A DNA stretch of 64,000 nt from SBBV01 sp036555425 (lineage in GTDB: Bacteria; Pseudomonadota; Alphaproteobacteria; Bin65), in assembly GCA_036555425.1 (NCBI GenBank), contig DATBLL010000080.1, positions 1 to 64,000 of the forward strand. Direction: 5' to 3'. The translations under genes and the position numbers were made by a program. Shown piece after piece: positions 40,935-48,763 of this stretch. Within the stretch, counting starts at the first letter, position 1; every line of letters begins with the position of its first letter. The notes under the pieces are model-generated. The model did no database searches, had not been told where the DNA came from, and saw nothing but the letters and a program-made list of their open reading frames with translations.

Positions 40935-41152
40935 GCGCGACATCTCTCGCCTTCCAAGAGACGATCGCGCGCGAATCACACTCGCTCTTGAAGACCTTCA
41001 GCGAAACCCCCTTTGAGGGCGATATTCGCAAGCCATGTCTGGGGCAGTACCGTTGTCGGGTGGGAAGCTACCGCATTGTCTATGCGATCGACGCTAAGGA
41101 GCGAATCGTGCTGATCGAACGAATCGTTAGGCGTACGAGCACCACATACTAG
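40903..41152 (+). pseudogene. RelE/ParE-type toxin, frameshifted
   Basis: From the ATG at 40903 the frame encodes MWRVDVPRSVERDISRL followed by DDRARITLALEDLQRNP, then hits a TGA at 41014-41016 just after a run of five C (41007-41011). In the next frame the protein continues as FEGDIRKPCLGQYRCRVGSY and YRIVYAIDAKERIVLIERI to a stop at 41150. Together, with one C removed, they give an 83-residue RelE/ParE toxin with the conserved RVGSYRIVY strand. The break is a one-base length change in the C tract. The antitoxin gene is intact. Confidence 0.8.
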
Positions 41153-41157
41153 GGCGC

Positions 41158-41760
41158 ATGCCGCCTATGACCGCCCACCTCCCCAACGCCCTCACCATCG
41201 CCCGCATCGCGGCGGTGCCGCTGCTGATCGCGGTGTTCTATTTGCCAGCGCCGGCGGCGAATTGGGTGGCGCTGGCGGTGTTCGTCGCGGCCTCGTTGAC
41301 CGACCTCGTCGACGGCTGGCTGGCGCGGCGCTGGGAGCAGCAGAGCGATTTCGGCAAGGTGCTCGACCCCATCGCCGACAAGCTTTTGGTGGCGGCCGCC
41401 CTCTTCATGCTCGCGGCCTTCGACCGGCTTTCGATCCCGTCGATCGTCGCCGCCATCGCCATCTTGGGGCGCGAGATCTTCATTTCGGGCCTGCGCGAAT
41501 TCCTGGCCGGGCGCGCGAACCTGCCGGTGACGACACTGGCCAAGTGGAAGACCACGGTGCAGATGACGGCGATCGGCTTCCTGCTAGTCGGCCCGGCGGC
41601 GCCCTGGGGCGTGCCGGCGCAGCTGATCGGCGAGATCGGACTCTGGATCGCGGCGCTGGTGACGCTGGTGACCGGCTGGGACTACACGCGCCGCGGCTTC
41701 GAGATCATGGCCAACGCGCCCGCGGCGCGCGCCAAGCCCGACGCGGGAGCGGCGCAATGA
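41158..41760 (+). CDS. pgsA: CDP-diacylglycerol-glycerol-3-phosphate phosphatidyltransferase
   Basis: A 200-residue integral membrane enzyme that makes phosphatidylglycerol phosphate from CDP-diacylglycerol. The CDP-alcohol phosphotransferase motif is intact: DLVDGWLARR, then DFGKVLDPIAD near residues 47-72. About five hydrophobic helices are visible (for example around 15-33, 130-150). ATG starts at 41158 and, three codons later, at 41167 are both possible. It is followed without a gap by mobB (ATGA overlap at 41757-41760). Its stop/start arrangement suggests an operon with the molybdenum cofactor genes. Confidence 0.93.
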   Translation: MPPMTAHLPNALTIARIAAVPLLIAVFYLPAPAANWVALAVFVAASLTDLVDGWLARRWEQQSDFGKVLDPIADKLLVAAALFMLAAFDRLSIPSIVAAIAILGREIFISGLREFLAGRANLPVTTLAKWKTTVQMTAIGFLLVGPAAPWGVPAQLIGEIGLWIAALVTLVTGWDYTRRGFEIMANAPAARAKPDAGAAQ

Positions 41761-42278
41761 AGATCTTCGGCCTCGCGGGCTGGAGCGGCGCCGGCAAGAC
41801 CAGCCTCATGGTTCGCCTGCTGCCCGAGCTCGTCGGCCGCAAAGTTACGGTCTCGACCATGAAGCACGCGCATCACGCTTTCGATGTCGACCAGCCGGGC
41901 AAGGATTCCTTCGAGCACCGCCAAGCCGGCGCCAGCGAGGTGCTCGTCACCTCGGCCAACCGCTGGGCGCTGATGCACGAGCTGCGCGGCGCGCCCGAGG
42001 CGCAACTCGAAGAGCTCGTGGCGCGCATGACGCCGGTCGATCTCCTGCTGATCGAGGGTTTCAAGCATCATCCGCACGACAAGCTCGAGATTTTCCGCCG
42101 CGAGGTGGGCAAGCCCCTCCTCTGCGTCGCCGACGCGCGCGTGGTGGCCGTGGCCAGCGACGGTCCGGTGCCCGAGGCGCGCGTGCCCGTGATCGATCTC
42201 GACGACACGCGCGCCATCGCCGATTTCATCGTGACGCATTGCGGCCTCGCCCGCGGCAGGACGCGCGGGGCCGCCTGA
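41757..42278 (+). CDS. mobB: Molybdopterin-guanine dinucleotide biosynthesis protein B
   Basis: A 173-residue GTP-binding MobB. The P-loop GWSGAGKTSLM is near residue 8, followed by VSTMKHAHHAFDVDQPGKDSF, HRQAGASEVLVTS and DLLLIEGFKHHPHDKLEIFR, the family's signature blocks. MobB assists MobA in adding GMP to molybdopterin. It overlaps pgsA by 4 bases (ATGA) and moeA by one base (TGATG), so the genes are likely co-translated. No mobA is present in the window. Confidence 0.93.
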   Translation: MKIFGLAGWSGAGKTSLMVRLLPELVGRKVTVSTMKHAHHAFDVDQPGKDSFEHRQAGASEVLVTSANRWALMHELRGAPEAQLEELVARMTPVDLLLIEGFKHHPHDKLEIFRREVGKPLLCVADARVVAVASDGPVPEARVPVIDLDDTRAIADFIVTHCGLARGRTRGAA

Positions 42279-43543
42279 TGGCCCAGCTCTCCGACGATTG
42301 CTTCGCGTTCGGCGGGCCGCTCATCGGCCTCGACGCGGCGCTGAAGCTGCTGCTCGAGCGCACCGAGGCCGTGACCGGCATCGAGACGGTGACGCTCGCC
42401 GCCGCGCGCGGCCGCGTGCTGGCAGAGGACATCGTCGCCCCGCGCGACGTGCCGCCGCACGACAATGCCGCCGTCGACGGCTATGCGCTCTATTTCGACG
42501 ATCTCGCGGCGGGCGCCGAAACCGTGCTGCGGGTCGCGGGCCGCGCCGCCGCCGGTCATCCGTTCGAGGGTGTGCAGAAGCGCGCGACCGCGGTGCGCAT
42601 CTTCACCGGCGCGCCGATGCCGGGGGGCGAAGGGGATGGGCCTGATACGGTGATGATGCAGGAGGACTGCGTCGAGAAGGACGGCTTCGTGCGCGTGCCG
42701 CCGGGCATCAAGCGCGGCTCCAATCGCCGGAAGCGCGGCGAGGATGTGAAGGCCGGAACGCCGATCCTGCGCGCGGGGCGGCGCTTGAAGCCGCAGGACA
42801 TCGGCCTCGCCGCCTCGATCGGGCTCACCGCACTGCGCGTGCGGACCCGGCTGCGGGTGGCGCTGTTCTCGACCGGCGACGAGATCCGCGACCCGGGTGT
42901 GGAAGCACCCGCCGGCACCGTCTACGACGCCAACCGCTTTTCGCTGCGCGCCTTGCTCGAGAGCCTGGGCTGCGCCGTGACCGATCTCGGCATTCTGCCC
43001 GACCGCTTCGAGACCATCCGCGACGCGCTCGGCGCAGCCGCGGCCGCGCACGATCTCATCCTCACCTCGGGCGGCATGTCGACCGGCGAGGAGGACCACA
43101 TCAAGCCGGCGGTGGAGGCGCTGGGCAGCCTCCATTTCTGGCGCCTCGCGATCAAGCCGGGGCGACCGATCGCCTTCGGCCAGGTCAAGCGCGTGCCTTT
43201 CGTGGGCCTCCCCGGCAATCCGGTGGCGGTGCTGGTGACGTTCTTGAGGATCGCGCGGCCGCTCATCTTGCGCCTTTCGGGCGCCGAGGCGCCGCCGCCG
43301 CTGCTGTTCAAGCTCCGCGCCGATTTCGACCACAAGAAGAAGGCGGGGCGGCGCGAATGGGTGCGTGCTTTTGTTTCGCGTGACGGCGGCGGGGCGGTGC
43401 TGCGCAAATTCCCGCGCCAGGGCGCCGGCATCCTCACCTCGATGGTCGAATCCGACGGGCTGGTTGAACTCGGCGAGGACGTGACCCACTTGAAGGCCGG
43501 CGAGACGGTGGATTTCCTGCCGTTCAGCGAGGTGGACGCGTGA
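42278..43543 (+). CDS. moeA: Molybdopterin molybdenumtransferase
   Basis: A 421-residue MoeA that inserts molybdenum into the adenylylated pterin. The substrate-binding DVPPHDNAAVDGYAL is near residue 60, IFTGAPMPGGEGDGPDTVMMQED near 110, ALFSTGDEI near 190, YDANRF near 215 and TSGGMSTGEEDHIK near 265. Start is the ATG at 42278 within TGATG, overlapping the mobB stop. The C-terminal domain IV ends at 421. It lies in the molybdenum cofactor run mobB-moeA-moaD, with moaE 0.4 kb on. Confidence 0.93.
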   Translation: MAQLSDDCFAFGGPLIGLDAALKLLLERTEAVTGIETVTLAAARGRVLAEDIVAPRDVPPHDNAAVDGYALYFDDLAAGAETVLRVAGRAAAGHPFEGVQKRATAVRIFTGAPMPGGEGDGPDTVMMQEDCVEKDGFVRVPPGIKRGSNRRKRGEDVKAGTPILRAGRRLKPQDIGLAASIGLTALRVRTRLRVALFSTGDEIRDPGVEAPAGTVYDANRFSLRALLESLGCAVTDLGILPDRFETIRDALGAAAAAHDLILTSGGMSTGEEDHIKPAVEALGSLHFWRLAIKPGRPIAFGQVKRVPFVGLPGNPVAVLVTFLRIARPLILRLSGAEAPPPLLFKLRADFDHKKKAGRREWVRAFVSRDGGGAVLRKFPRQGAGILTSMVESDGLVELGEDVTHLKAGETVDFLPFSEVDA

Positions 43544-43550
43544 GGCGCCA

Positions 43551-43802
43551 ATGAAGGTTCTCTATTTCGCGTGGCTGCGGCAGCGCGTGGGCGCCGGCGA
43601 GGAAGAGGTTTCGCCGCCCGATGCCGTTAACACCGTGGCCGCGCTCGTCGCCTGGCTCAAGGCGAAGAGTCCCGCGCACGCGGCCGCCTTCGCGAACATT
43701 CAGGCCGTGCGCGTCGCGATCAACCAGGAGTTCGCCGATTGGAACGCGCCCATCGCCGAGGGCGATGAAATCGCGTTCTTTCCGCCGGTCACGGGCGGCT
43801 GA
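43551..43802 (+). CDS. moaD: Molybdopterin synthase small subunit
   Basis: An 83-residue ubiquitin-like sulfur carrier ending in the required Gly-Gly (FFPPVTGG). The beta-grasp pattern is visible (MKVLYFAWLRQRVG, VRVAINQEFA, IAEGDEIAFFPP). It donates sulfur, as C-terminal thiocarboxylate, to precursor Z in complex with MoaE. It starts 8 bases after moeA. ThiS would be the alternative, but the moeA and moaE neighbours favour MoaD. Confidence 0.92.
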   Translation: MKVLYFAWLRQRVGAGEEEVSPPDAVNTVAALVAWLKAKSPAHAAAFANIQAVRVAINQEFADWNAPIAEGDEIAFFPPVTGG

Positions 43803-43808
43803 CCGCGT

Positions 43809-44057
43809 TCAGCCTTTCTTGCGGTAGCCGCGCCGCTCCATGCACTGGTCGTCGACGACCTCGCGGATGCGCCGCTCGTCGGCCGGCGTCTGCAGCGCGC
43901 GCCGTTGCTCGACCCGCGTCGTGCACCAATAGAGGTCGCGCTTGATGTCTTCGGGCGTCGCGTCCTTCTTGCTCCATTGCTGTTCCGCCGGCGCGGTCGC
44001 TTGGCAACCCATGACGAGCACCGCCGCGAATGCCGCGAGGCCAAGCCTCCAGATCAT
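43809..44057 (-). CDS. Small lipoprotein
   Basis: An 82-residue predicted lipoprotein with a type II signal sequence (IWRLGLAAFAAVLVMGC; lipobox VMGC, acylated Cys near residue 18). The rest is charged and polar, with two further cysteines (YWCTTRVE, DQCMERRGY). It is transcribed opposite to the flanking molybdenum cofactor genes and interrupts moaD and moaE. I prefer the ATG before IWRL because GGAGG lies 7 bases upstream; a longer in-frame start exists. Its function is unknown. Confidence 0.7.
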   Translation of the reverse strand: MIWRLGLAAFAAVLVMGCQATAPAEQQWSKKDATPEDIKRDLYWCTTRVEQRRALQTPADERRIREVVDDQCMERRGYRKKG

Positions 44058-44185
44058 GACGTCCTCCATCCGGGATGCCGACGCTGCGACAATGGCGAGG
44101 ACGCCCTGCGGCTGTCAATTCTGAGGGCTCGCGGCCGCCCCGAGGGCGCCTTGACCGCGGCGCGCAGCGGGCCGAGATTCAAACC

Positions 44186-44674
44186 ATGATCCGGATCCAG
44201 CGCGAAGACTTCGATCCCGGCCAGGAGCTGGCGCGGCTGACGGTGGGGCGCACCGATATCGGCGGCGCGGTGAGCTTCTGCGGGCTCGTGCGCGACGAGA
44301 TCGGAAACGGCGAAATCATCCGCGCCATGACGCTCGAGCATTATCCCGGCATGACCGAGAAGATGCTGGCGGCGATCGAAGCCGAGGCGCTGGCGCGCTG
44401 GCCGCTTTCGGCCAGCCTCATCGTCCACCGCTACGGGCGCCTTGCGCCCGGCGAGCGCATTGTGCTCGTCATCACCTGCTCGGCGCACCGCCAGGCCGCG
44501 TTCGAGGCCAACATGTTCCTCGTCGACTGGCTCAAGACAAAGGCGCCGTTCTGGAAGCTCGAAGAGCGGCGCGGCGGCGCGGCCTGGGTCGAGGCGCGCG
44601 CCAGCGACGACGCGGCGGCCAAGCGCTGGGCGCAGGCAAAAAAGCCGAGACGCTCGGCGAAGGCCGCCGAATAG
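44186..44674 (+). CDS. moaE: Molybdopterin synthase large subunit
   Basis: A 162-residue MoaE. Conserved segments are GAVSFCGLVRDE, MTLEHYPGMTEKML, IVHRYGRLAPGE and ITCSAHRQAAFEAN, which include the pterin-binding Arg and Lys residues (KTKAPFWKLEE). It joins MoaD to convert precursor Z to molybdopterin. The start is the ATG before IRIQREDFD, the usual MoaE start. A short Lys/Ala-rich tail follows the domain. Confidence 0.93.
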   Translation: MIRIQREDFDPGQELARLTVGRTDIGGAVSFCGLVRDEIGNGEIIRAMTLEHYPGMTEKMLAAIEAEALARWPLSASLIVHRYGRLAPGERIVLVITCSAHRQAAFEANMFLVDWLKTKAPFWKLEERRGGAAWVEARASDDAAAKRWAQAKKPRRSAKAAE

Positions 44675-44850
44675 CCCCCTCGCGCCGACGGCGACGGTCA
44701 CACGATTCCCGCTTGGCCGCCGGCGCGAGGCTTGATTTATCGAGGGGGCTGCGCTGGACTGCCGGACCGGGAACCGCGCCGCCTCGGTGCGGTTCCCGAA
44801 AAAGGCAAGAACGGCCGCGCGGCAAGCGGCAGAGAAGCGGAGCGGCGCAC

Positions 44851-45033
44851 ATGGGCGAAGTCATCCGGTTCAGCAAGGCCAAGAAGCGCCTGCGCGGCCT
44901 CGTCGAGGAGCGCACGGCGGCGGAGAACCGCACCAAATTCGGGCGGAGCAAGGCGCAGAAATCGAAGGAAGCGCTCGAGCGCGAAAAGATGAACGAGGCG
45001 CTCGACCAGGCCAAGCGCGACGACGGCGAATAG
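44851..45033 (+). CDS. DUF4169 protein
   Basis: A 60-residue, very basic and helical protein with the DUF4169 pattern: GEVIRFSKAKKRLRG then AAENRTKFGRSKAQK and a charged helical end. It has no signal peptide and probably folds into a single long helix. The start ATG at 44851 follows GAGAAGCGGAG. DUF4169 genes are small and often near RNA- or cell-division-related genes in Alphaproteobacteria, but the function is unknown. Confidence 0.75.
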   Translation: MGEVIRFSKAKKRLRGLVEERTAAENRTKFGRSKAQKSKEALEREKMNEALDQAKRDDGE

Positions 45034-45082
45034 GCATCTCGCGCCGCCCGGCCGCCGCGTTCAGCGGCGAATTCCGAACCGT

Positions 45083-45826
45083 TCAATGCCGGTAGTCCGG
45101 CGCCTCCTTGTCGAGAAGACGCTTCAGGGCCTCGAAATGCGCGGTCTGCTGGGTGTGGCCGACAGCGCCGGTCATTTGCGCCGCCGTCTTCCTGGCCACG
45201 TCGGGCCTGACCATCTTCAAGCGCTTGCCGGTCGACATCGCCAGCACTTGCGTCATACAGGCGCGCTCGAGGTAGTAGAGCCGGTCGTAGGCCTCGTGCA
45301 CGGTGCCGCCGGTGACGATCACGCCGTGATTGGCGAGGAAGAGGACGCTGCGATTGCCGAGCTTGCTCGCCATGCGGTCGCCCTCGGCCTCGTCGAAGGC
45401 GAGGCCGTCGTAGTCGGGGTCGTGGGCGACCTGCTCGTGGAAGAGGAGCGAGGTCTGGAGCGCCGGCAAGAGCTCGGGGTCCTCCAGCATGGTGAGCGCG
45501 GTGGCGTAGGGCATGTGCGTGTGCAGCACGCAGCGCGCCTGCGGCACGGCGCGATGCAGCCGCCAATGGATGTAGTAAGCGGTGGGCTCGGGCGGCGCGT
45601 CGCCCTCGATGAGCTTGCCGTCATCGCCGACCAGCAACAGGCTCGACGCCGTGATCTCGCGCCAGTGCCGGCCTTGCGGATTGATCAGGAAACGGTCGGT
45701 CGTGCCCGGCACCATGAAGCTGAAATGGTTGCAGATCGCCTCGCTGAAGCCGTGGCGCTCGGCCCAGCGCAGCGCGGCGGCGAGATCGATGCGGGCTTGG
45801 CGGAGCGTGGCGGCGTCGGTCGTCAT
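45083..45826 (-). CDS. Class II aldolase/adducin family protein
   Basis: A 247-residue zinc-dependent aldolase/epimerase-fold protein, AraD/FucA-like. It shows GFSEAICNHFSFMVPG, the N-terminal substrate and phosphate site, VLHTHMPYATALTML (the zinc-binding HTH), LFLANHGVIVTG and the C-terminal helices. The metal-binding His pairs are present (HTH near residue 105 and H in NHG near 170). Substrate may be a 4-hydroxy-ketoacid or ribulose phosphate derivative; none of the neighbours clarifies it. It diverges from the bufferin operon. Confidence 0.85.
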   Translation of the reverse strand: MTTDAATLRQARIDLAAALRWAERHGFSEAICNHFSFMVPGTTDRFLINPQGRHWREITASSLLLVGDDGKLIEGDAPPEPTAYYIHWRLHRAVPQARCVLHTHMPYATALTMLEDPELLPALQTSLLFHEQVAHDPDYDGLAFDEAEGDRMASKLGNRSVLFLANHGVIVTGGTVHEAYDRLYYLERACMTQVLAMSTGKRLKMVRPDVARKTAAQMTGAVGHTQQTAHFEALKRLLDKEAPDYRH

Positions 45827-45883
45827 GGCACATCACCGTTTCGAGAGCGGGCATGGTGACGCGGCGGCGCGCGAGGTCAAGGC

Positions 45884-45902
45884 CCCCCGGCTGCGCCGGG
45901 GG
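45884..45902. repeat. Short GC hairpin
   Basis: CCCCCGGC (45884-45891) and GCCGGGGG (45895-45902) form an 8-bp stem with a three-base loop between the divergent aldolase and bufferin genes. It has no T-tract; a regulatory or repeat role is unknown. Confidence 0.4.
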
Positions 45903-46069
45903 ATCGAGAAACGCAAGGAATGGTTTCGATGCGAAACGATTCTCGCCTTAACGCCAATGTGAAGGGCTTTGATTATCGGCGTGAAATGCACACCCCTATA
46001 GTCCGCCGCGTCCGTGCAAGCCCGCGCGGTCGAAACGCGACCACAGAAGCAAAGCAGAGGAGTTCTCCG

Positions 46070-46360
46070 ATGAAGAAGGTTTCCGCCATCGCCATCGCGT
46101 CGGCCGTCGCCGGCGCGCTCGCCCTCGCCGGCACGGCCGTCGCCCAGAAACAGGGCGCGGCCGGCTTCAAGTGCTGGGGCGTCTCCAAGGCCGGTCTCAA
46201 CGACTGCGCCAACGCCGCCAAGACGCATGATTGCGCCGGCCAGTCCAAGGCCGACTACGATCTCGGCGAATGGAAGGCCGTGAAGGACGCCGCCGAATGC
46301 AAGACGATGGGCGGCGCCGACAAGCCCGGCAAGGGCAAGAACACCAACGCGAAGATGTAG
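46070..46360 (+). CDS. bufA: Bufferin-type peptide precursor (DUF2282)
   Basis: A 96-residue secreted Cys peptide. The signal peptide covers residues 1-25 with cleavage after AVA. The mature part has four cysteines at positions 35, 46, 55 and 77, in FKCWGVSKAGLNDC, THDCAGQSKAD and AAECKTMGG, which is the DUF2282/bufferin cysteine pattern. In known bufferins central cysteines are oxidised by the MNIO partner to heterocycles that bind copper. A strong AGAGGAG lies 6-12 bases upstream of the ATG. It is followed 29 bases later by the MNIO gene. The C-terminus is Lys/Gly-rich. Confidence 0.88.
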   Translation: MKKVSAIAIASAVAGALALAGTAVAQKQGAAGFKCWGVSKAGLNDCANAAKTHDCAGQSKADYDLGEWKAVKDAAECKTMGGADKPGKGKNTNAKM

Positions 46361-46389
46361 TTCGCAACACCGGCGATGGCGGAGGAACC

Positions 46390-47301
46390 GTGTCCGGCGA
46401 CGACCACGCGAAAGGACCCGGGCCGATTCCCGCGCGAGCGGGGATCGGGCTCCGCCATCCGCACGTGCAGGCCTTCCTCGACGGCCCGCCCGCCATCGGC
46501 TGGGTCGAAGTTCACAGCGAGAACTATCTCGCCGGCGGCGGCCTGCGCATCGCAACGCTCGAACGCATCCGCCGCGATCTGCCGCTGAGCTGCCACGGCG
46601 TCGGCCTCTCGCTCGGCTCGGCCGAAGGGCTCGACGGCGCGCACCTCGCGGCGTTGAAGCGCTTGTTCGACCGCGTCGAACCCGGCCTCGTCTCCGAGCA
46701 CGTCTCGTGGAGCGTGGCGGGCGGGGTCTACTACAACGATCTCCTGCCTCTGCCGCTGACCGAGGAGGCGCTCGCCGTCTTCGTCGCCAACGTCGACCGC
46801 GCGCAGGAGGCGTTCGGCCGGCGCATCCTGGTCGAGAACCCCTCGACCTATCTCGACTTCGCCGCGTCGCGCATCTCCGAGCCCGAATTCATCGCCGAGA
46901 TCGTGCGCCGCACCGGCTGCGGCCTGCTGCTCGACGTCAACAACATCCATGTGAGCGCGCACAATCGCGGCTTCGACGCCGGCGACTATCTCGCCGCGCT
47001 CCCCGCCGCCGCCGTCGGCGAAATCCACATCGCCGGCCACGCGCGGCGCGAGATCGGCGGCGAGAGCGTGCTCATCGACGATCATGGCTCGCGCGTGATC
47101 CCGGCGGTGTGGGACCTGCTGGACGCCGCGCTGGCGCGGACCGGCCCCGTCCCGGTGCTGGTCGAGTGGGACACTGACATTCCGGAACTGGACGTATTGC
47201 TGGCCGAGGCCGAAGCCGCCGACGCGGCGATCCGGCGCTCGGCGCCCATGCGGCGCGGCGCGCCTGCTCCTGCGATGCGGAGCCCCGCCCATGCTGCATG
47301 A
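46390..47301 (+). CDS. bufB: MNIO iron enzyme BufB (DUF692)
   Basis: A 303-residue multinuclear non-heme iron-dependent oxidative (MNIO) enzyme, the DUF692 TIM-barrel family that modifies cysteines in ribosomal peptides. Metal-ligand motifs are visible in order: HSENY (about residue 42), SEHVSWS (about 100), ENPSTY (about 152), DVNNIHVSAHN (about 183), HIAGH (about 215), DDHGSRV (about 231) and EWDTDIP (about 258). The start is a GTG supported by GGAGGAA 3-9 bases upstream; no ATG gives the right frame. Its stop overlaps bufC by 11 bases. The substrate is most likely the BufA peptide encoded just upstream. Confidence 0.9.
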   Translation: MSGDDHAKGPGPIPARAGIGLRHPHVQAFLDGPPAIGWVEVHSENYLAGGGLRIATLERIRRDLPLSCHGVGLSLGSAEGLDGAHLAALKRLFDRVEPGLVSEHVSWSVAGGVYYNDLLPLPLTEEALAVFVANVDRAQEAFGRRILVENPSTYLDFAASRISEPEFIAEIVRRTGCGLLLDVNNIHVSAHNRGFDAGDYLAALPAAAVGEIHIAGHARREIGGESVLIDDHGSRVIPAVWDLLDAALARTGPVPVLVEWDTDIPELDVLLAEAEAADAAIRRSAPMRRGAPAPAMRSPAHAA

Positions 47302-48106
47302 GCTGCAAGACCGCATGGCGCGGAGCCTGCTCGAGGACTTCAAGGCGCCGCCGCCCGCGGGCCTGGTCGCCGGTGATCCAGGCCGGGCCGCGGCCCGTTT
47401 CATGATCCATCGCGGCAATGTGGTGGAATCGCTCGCCAACGCGCTCGGCCACACCTATCCGGCGGTGAAGGCGATTTGCGGCGAGCGCAATTTCCGCGTC
47501 CTCGCCGCCGCCCATGTCCGCGCCACGCCGCCGCGCCGGCCACAGCTCATGTCCTACGGCGGCGAATTTCCTGCCTTCGTTGCCGGCCATGCGGCGGCGA
47601 TGCGCGATTTCCCGTTCCTGGCCGATCTCGCGCGCCTCGAATGGGCCATGAACGAAGTCTACTACGCCGGCGACGCGCCGGCGCTGGCGCCCGAGACGCT
47701 CGGCGCGATCCCCGAAGAGCGCCTGCCGGCATTGCGCTTCACGCTGCATCCGGCGGCGCGCCACGTCGTGTCCGAGGCGTATCCCATTCACACGATCTGG
47801 AGCGCGGCCGCGAACGCCGCCGCATCGCCGGATCCATTCATCCCCACGGACCTTCCGCAAGGCGGCGAGTCCGTTCTCGTGACGCGCATTTCCGGCCCCG
47901 TCGAACTTCACAAGCTCGATGCGGGCGAAACCGTCTTCCTGGGGTCCGCTGCCGCGGGGGCACCCCTGGCGAAGGCCCTGGCCGAGGCCGAAGCGGCCGC
48001 GCCGGGGTTCGATCCAGCCGCCGCACTTGCGGCGGTTCTCTCCCGCCGCGTCTTCGGCGCCGAGGTCTCGTTCGATCCATCACCCGTTGGAGGGGTCACA
48101 TGTTGA
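47291..48106 (+). CDS. bufC: BufC partner protein (DUF2063)
   Basis: A 271-residue DUF2063 protein that accompanies the MNIO enzyme in bufferin operons and is thought to deliver the precursor peptide to it. The N-terminal DUF2063 domain spans residues 1-90 (LQDRMARSLLEDF; RFMIHRGNVVESLANALGH; YPAVKAICGERNFRVLAAA). The C-terminal half (HPAARHVVSEAYPIHTIW) resembles the same family's second domain. It begins inside the bufB 3' end (11-base overlap), so the two are probably coupled. Older annotations call it a putative DNA-binding protein; I do not see support for that here. Confidence 0.85.
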   Translation: MLHELQDRMARSLLEDFKAPPPAGLVAGDPGRAAARFMIHRGNVVESLANALGHTYPAVKAICGERNFRVLAAAHVRATPPRRPQLMSYGGEFPAFVAGHAAAMRDFPFLADLARLEWAMNEVYYAGDAPALAPETLGAIPEERLPALRFTLHPAARHVVSEAYPIHTIWSAAANAAASPDPFIPTDLPQGGESVLVTRISGPVELHKLDAGETVFLGSAAAGAPLAKALAEAEAAAPGFDPAAALAAVLSRRVFGAEVSFDPSPVGGVTC

Positions 48107-48606
48107 CCATGACCAGGACCACCGGCGCCGTTCCCCGCACCAGCGGCGGCGTCTTCTCGCTTGTCGGCCGGCTGTTCGACGCCCACGAGGCGTTGGGGCG
48201 CGGCCTCGCCAGTTTCCTCGAGCCCGTCTTCAACCTCGCCGCGCGCATCTGGATGGGCAAGATTTTCCTCGATTCCGGATTCGCGCGTGTCGCCAATTGG
48301 GACAAGCAGGCCTTTCTCTTCCAGGACGAGTACAAGCTCGGTTTGCTGCCGCCCAAAGTGTGGGCGATCGTCACCACCGGCGCCGAGCTCGTCTTGCCGG
48401 TGCTGCTGTTCATCGGCCTCTTCACGCGCCTGCCGGCGCTCGGCCTCCTCGTGATGACCGCGTTCATCCACTTCGTGGTGGGCTTCGCCAACGACGACTA
48501 CCTGGCGCCCTATCACTATGTATGGATGCTGGTGTTCGGCTACCTCGTCATCCGCGGCGGCGGCCCGCTCTCCGTCGACGGCTTCATTAGGAGCCAGCGG
48601 GAGTAG
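48100..48606 (+). CDS. DoxX-family membrane protein (BufD-like)
   Basis: A 168-residue integral membrane protein of the DoxX family with about four helices (around residues 45-60, 85-105, 115-130, 140-155) and a typical ARIWMGKIFLDSGFARV segment. It starts within the bufC end (7-base overlap) and completes the four-gene operon. DoxX proteins are common partners of MNIO operons, but their role is not clear; redox or quinone-linked function is suggested. An intergenic palindrome (48622-48707) follows. Confidence 0.85.
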   Translation: MLTMTRTTGAVPRTSGGVFSLVGRLFDAHEALGRGLASFLEPVFNLAARIWMGKIFLDSGFARVANWDKQAFLFQDEYKLGLLPPKVWAIVTTGAELVLPVLLFIGLFTRLPALGLLVMTAFIHFVVGFANDDYLAPYHYVWMLVFGYLVIRGGGPLSVDGFIRSQRE

Positions 48607-48621
48607 CGGACGTTGTCGAAT

Positions 48622-48707
48622 GCGTAGAGGCGCGCTGCGCGCGCCCTCGGTCCCCACGCAAAGCATCGATCTTGCGGAAAGGGGGCGCGCGCAGCGCGCC
48701 CCTACGC
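48622..48707. repeat. GCGCGC-core inverted repeat (copy 2)
   Basis: Arms 48622-48646 and 48683-48707 pair with one mismatch over 25 bases. The arm core GGCGCGCTGCGCGCGCCC and the centre with CATCGATCTTGCGGA match those of the repeat at 20545-20632. It sits between the DoxX and DUF411 genes. Confidence 0.85.
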
Positions 48708-48763
48708 TGCGTGCACTTCGCTATTGTTATCGATAAGTTGAAGGATCGGGATGGAGGACTGAA

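Noticed and set aside
45970..46069. Copper- or ECF-sigma-type promoter upstream of bufA
   Set aside because: A CTATAG-like stretch near 45995 exists but no matching -35 element at a proper distance, and no ECF sigma gene is adjacent.
47291..48106. DNA-binding protein annotation for the DUF2063 gene
   Set aside because: No helix-turn-helix pattern is visible, and its overlap with the MNIO gene fits the peptide-modification partner role better.
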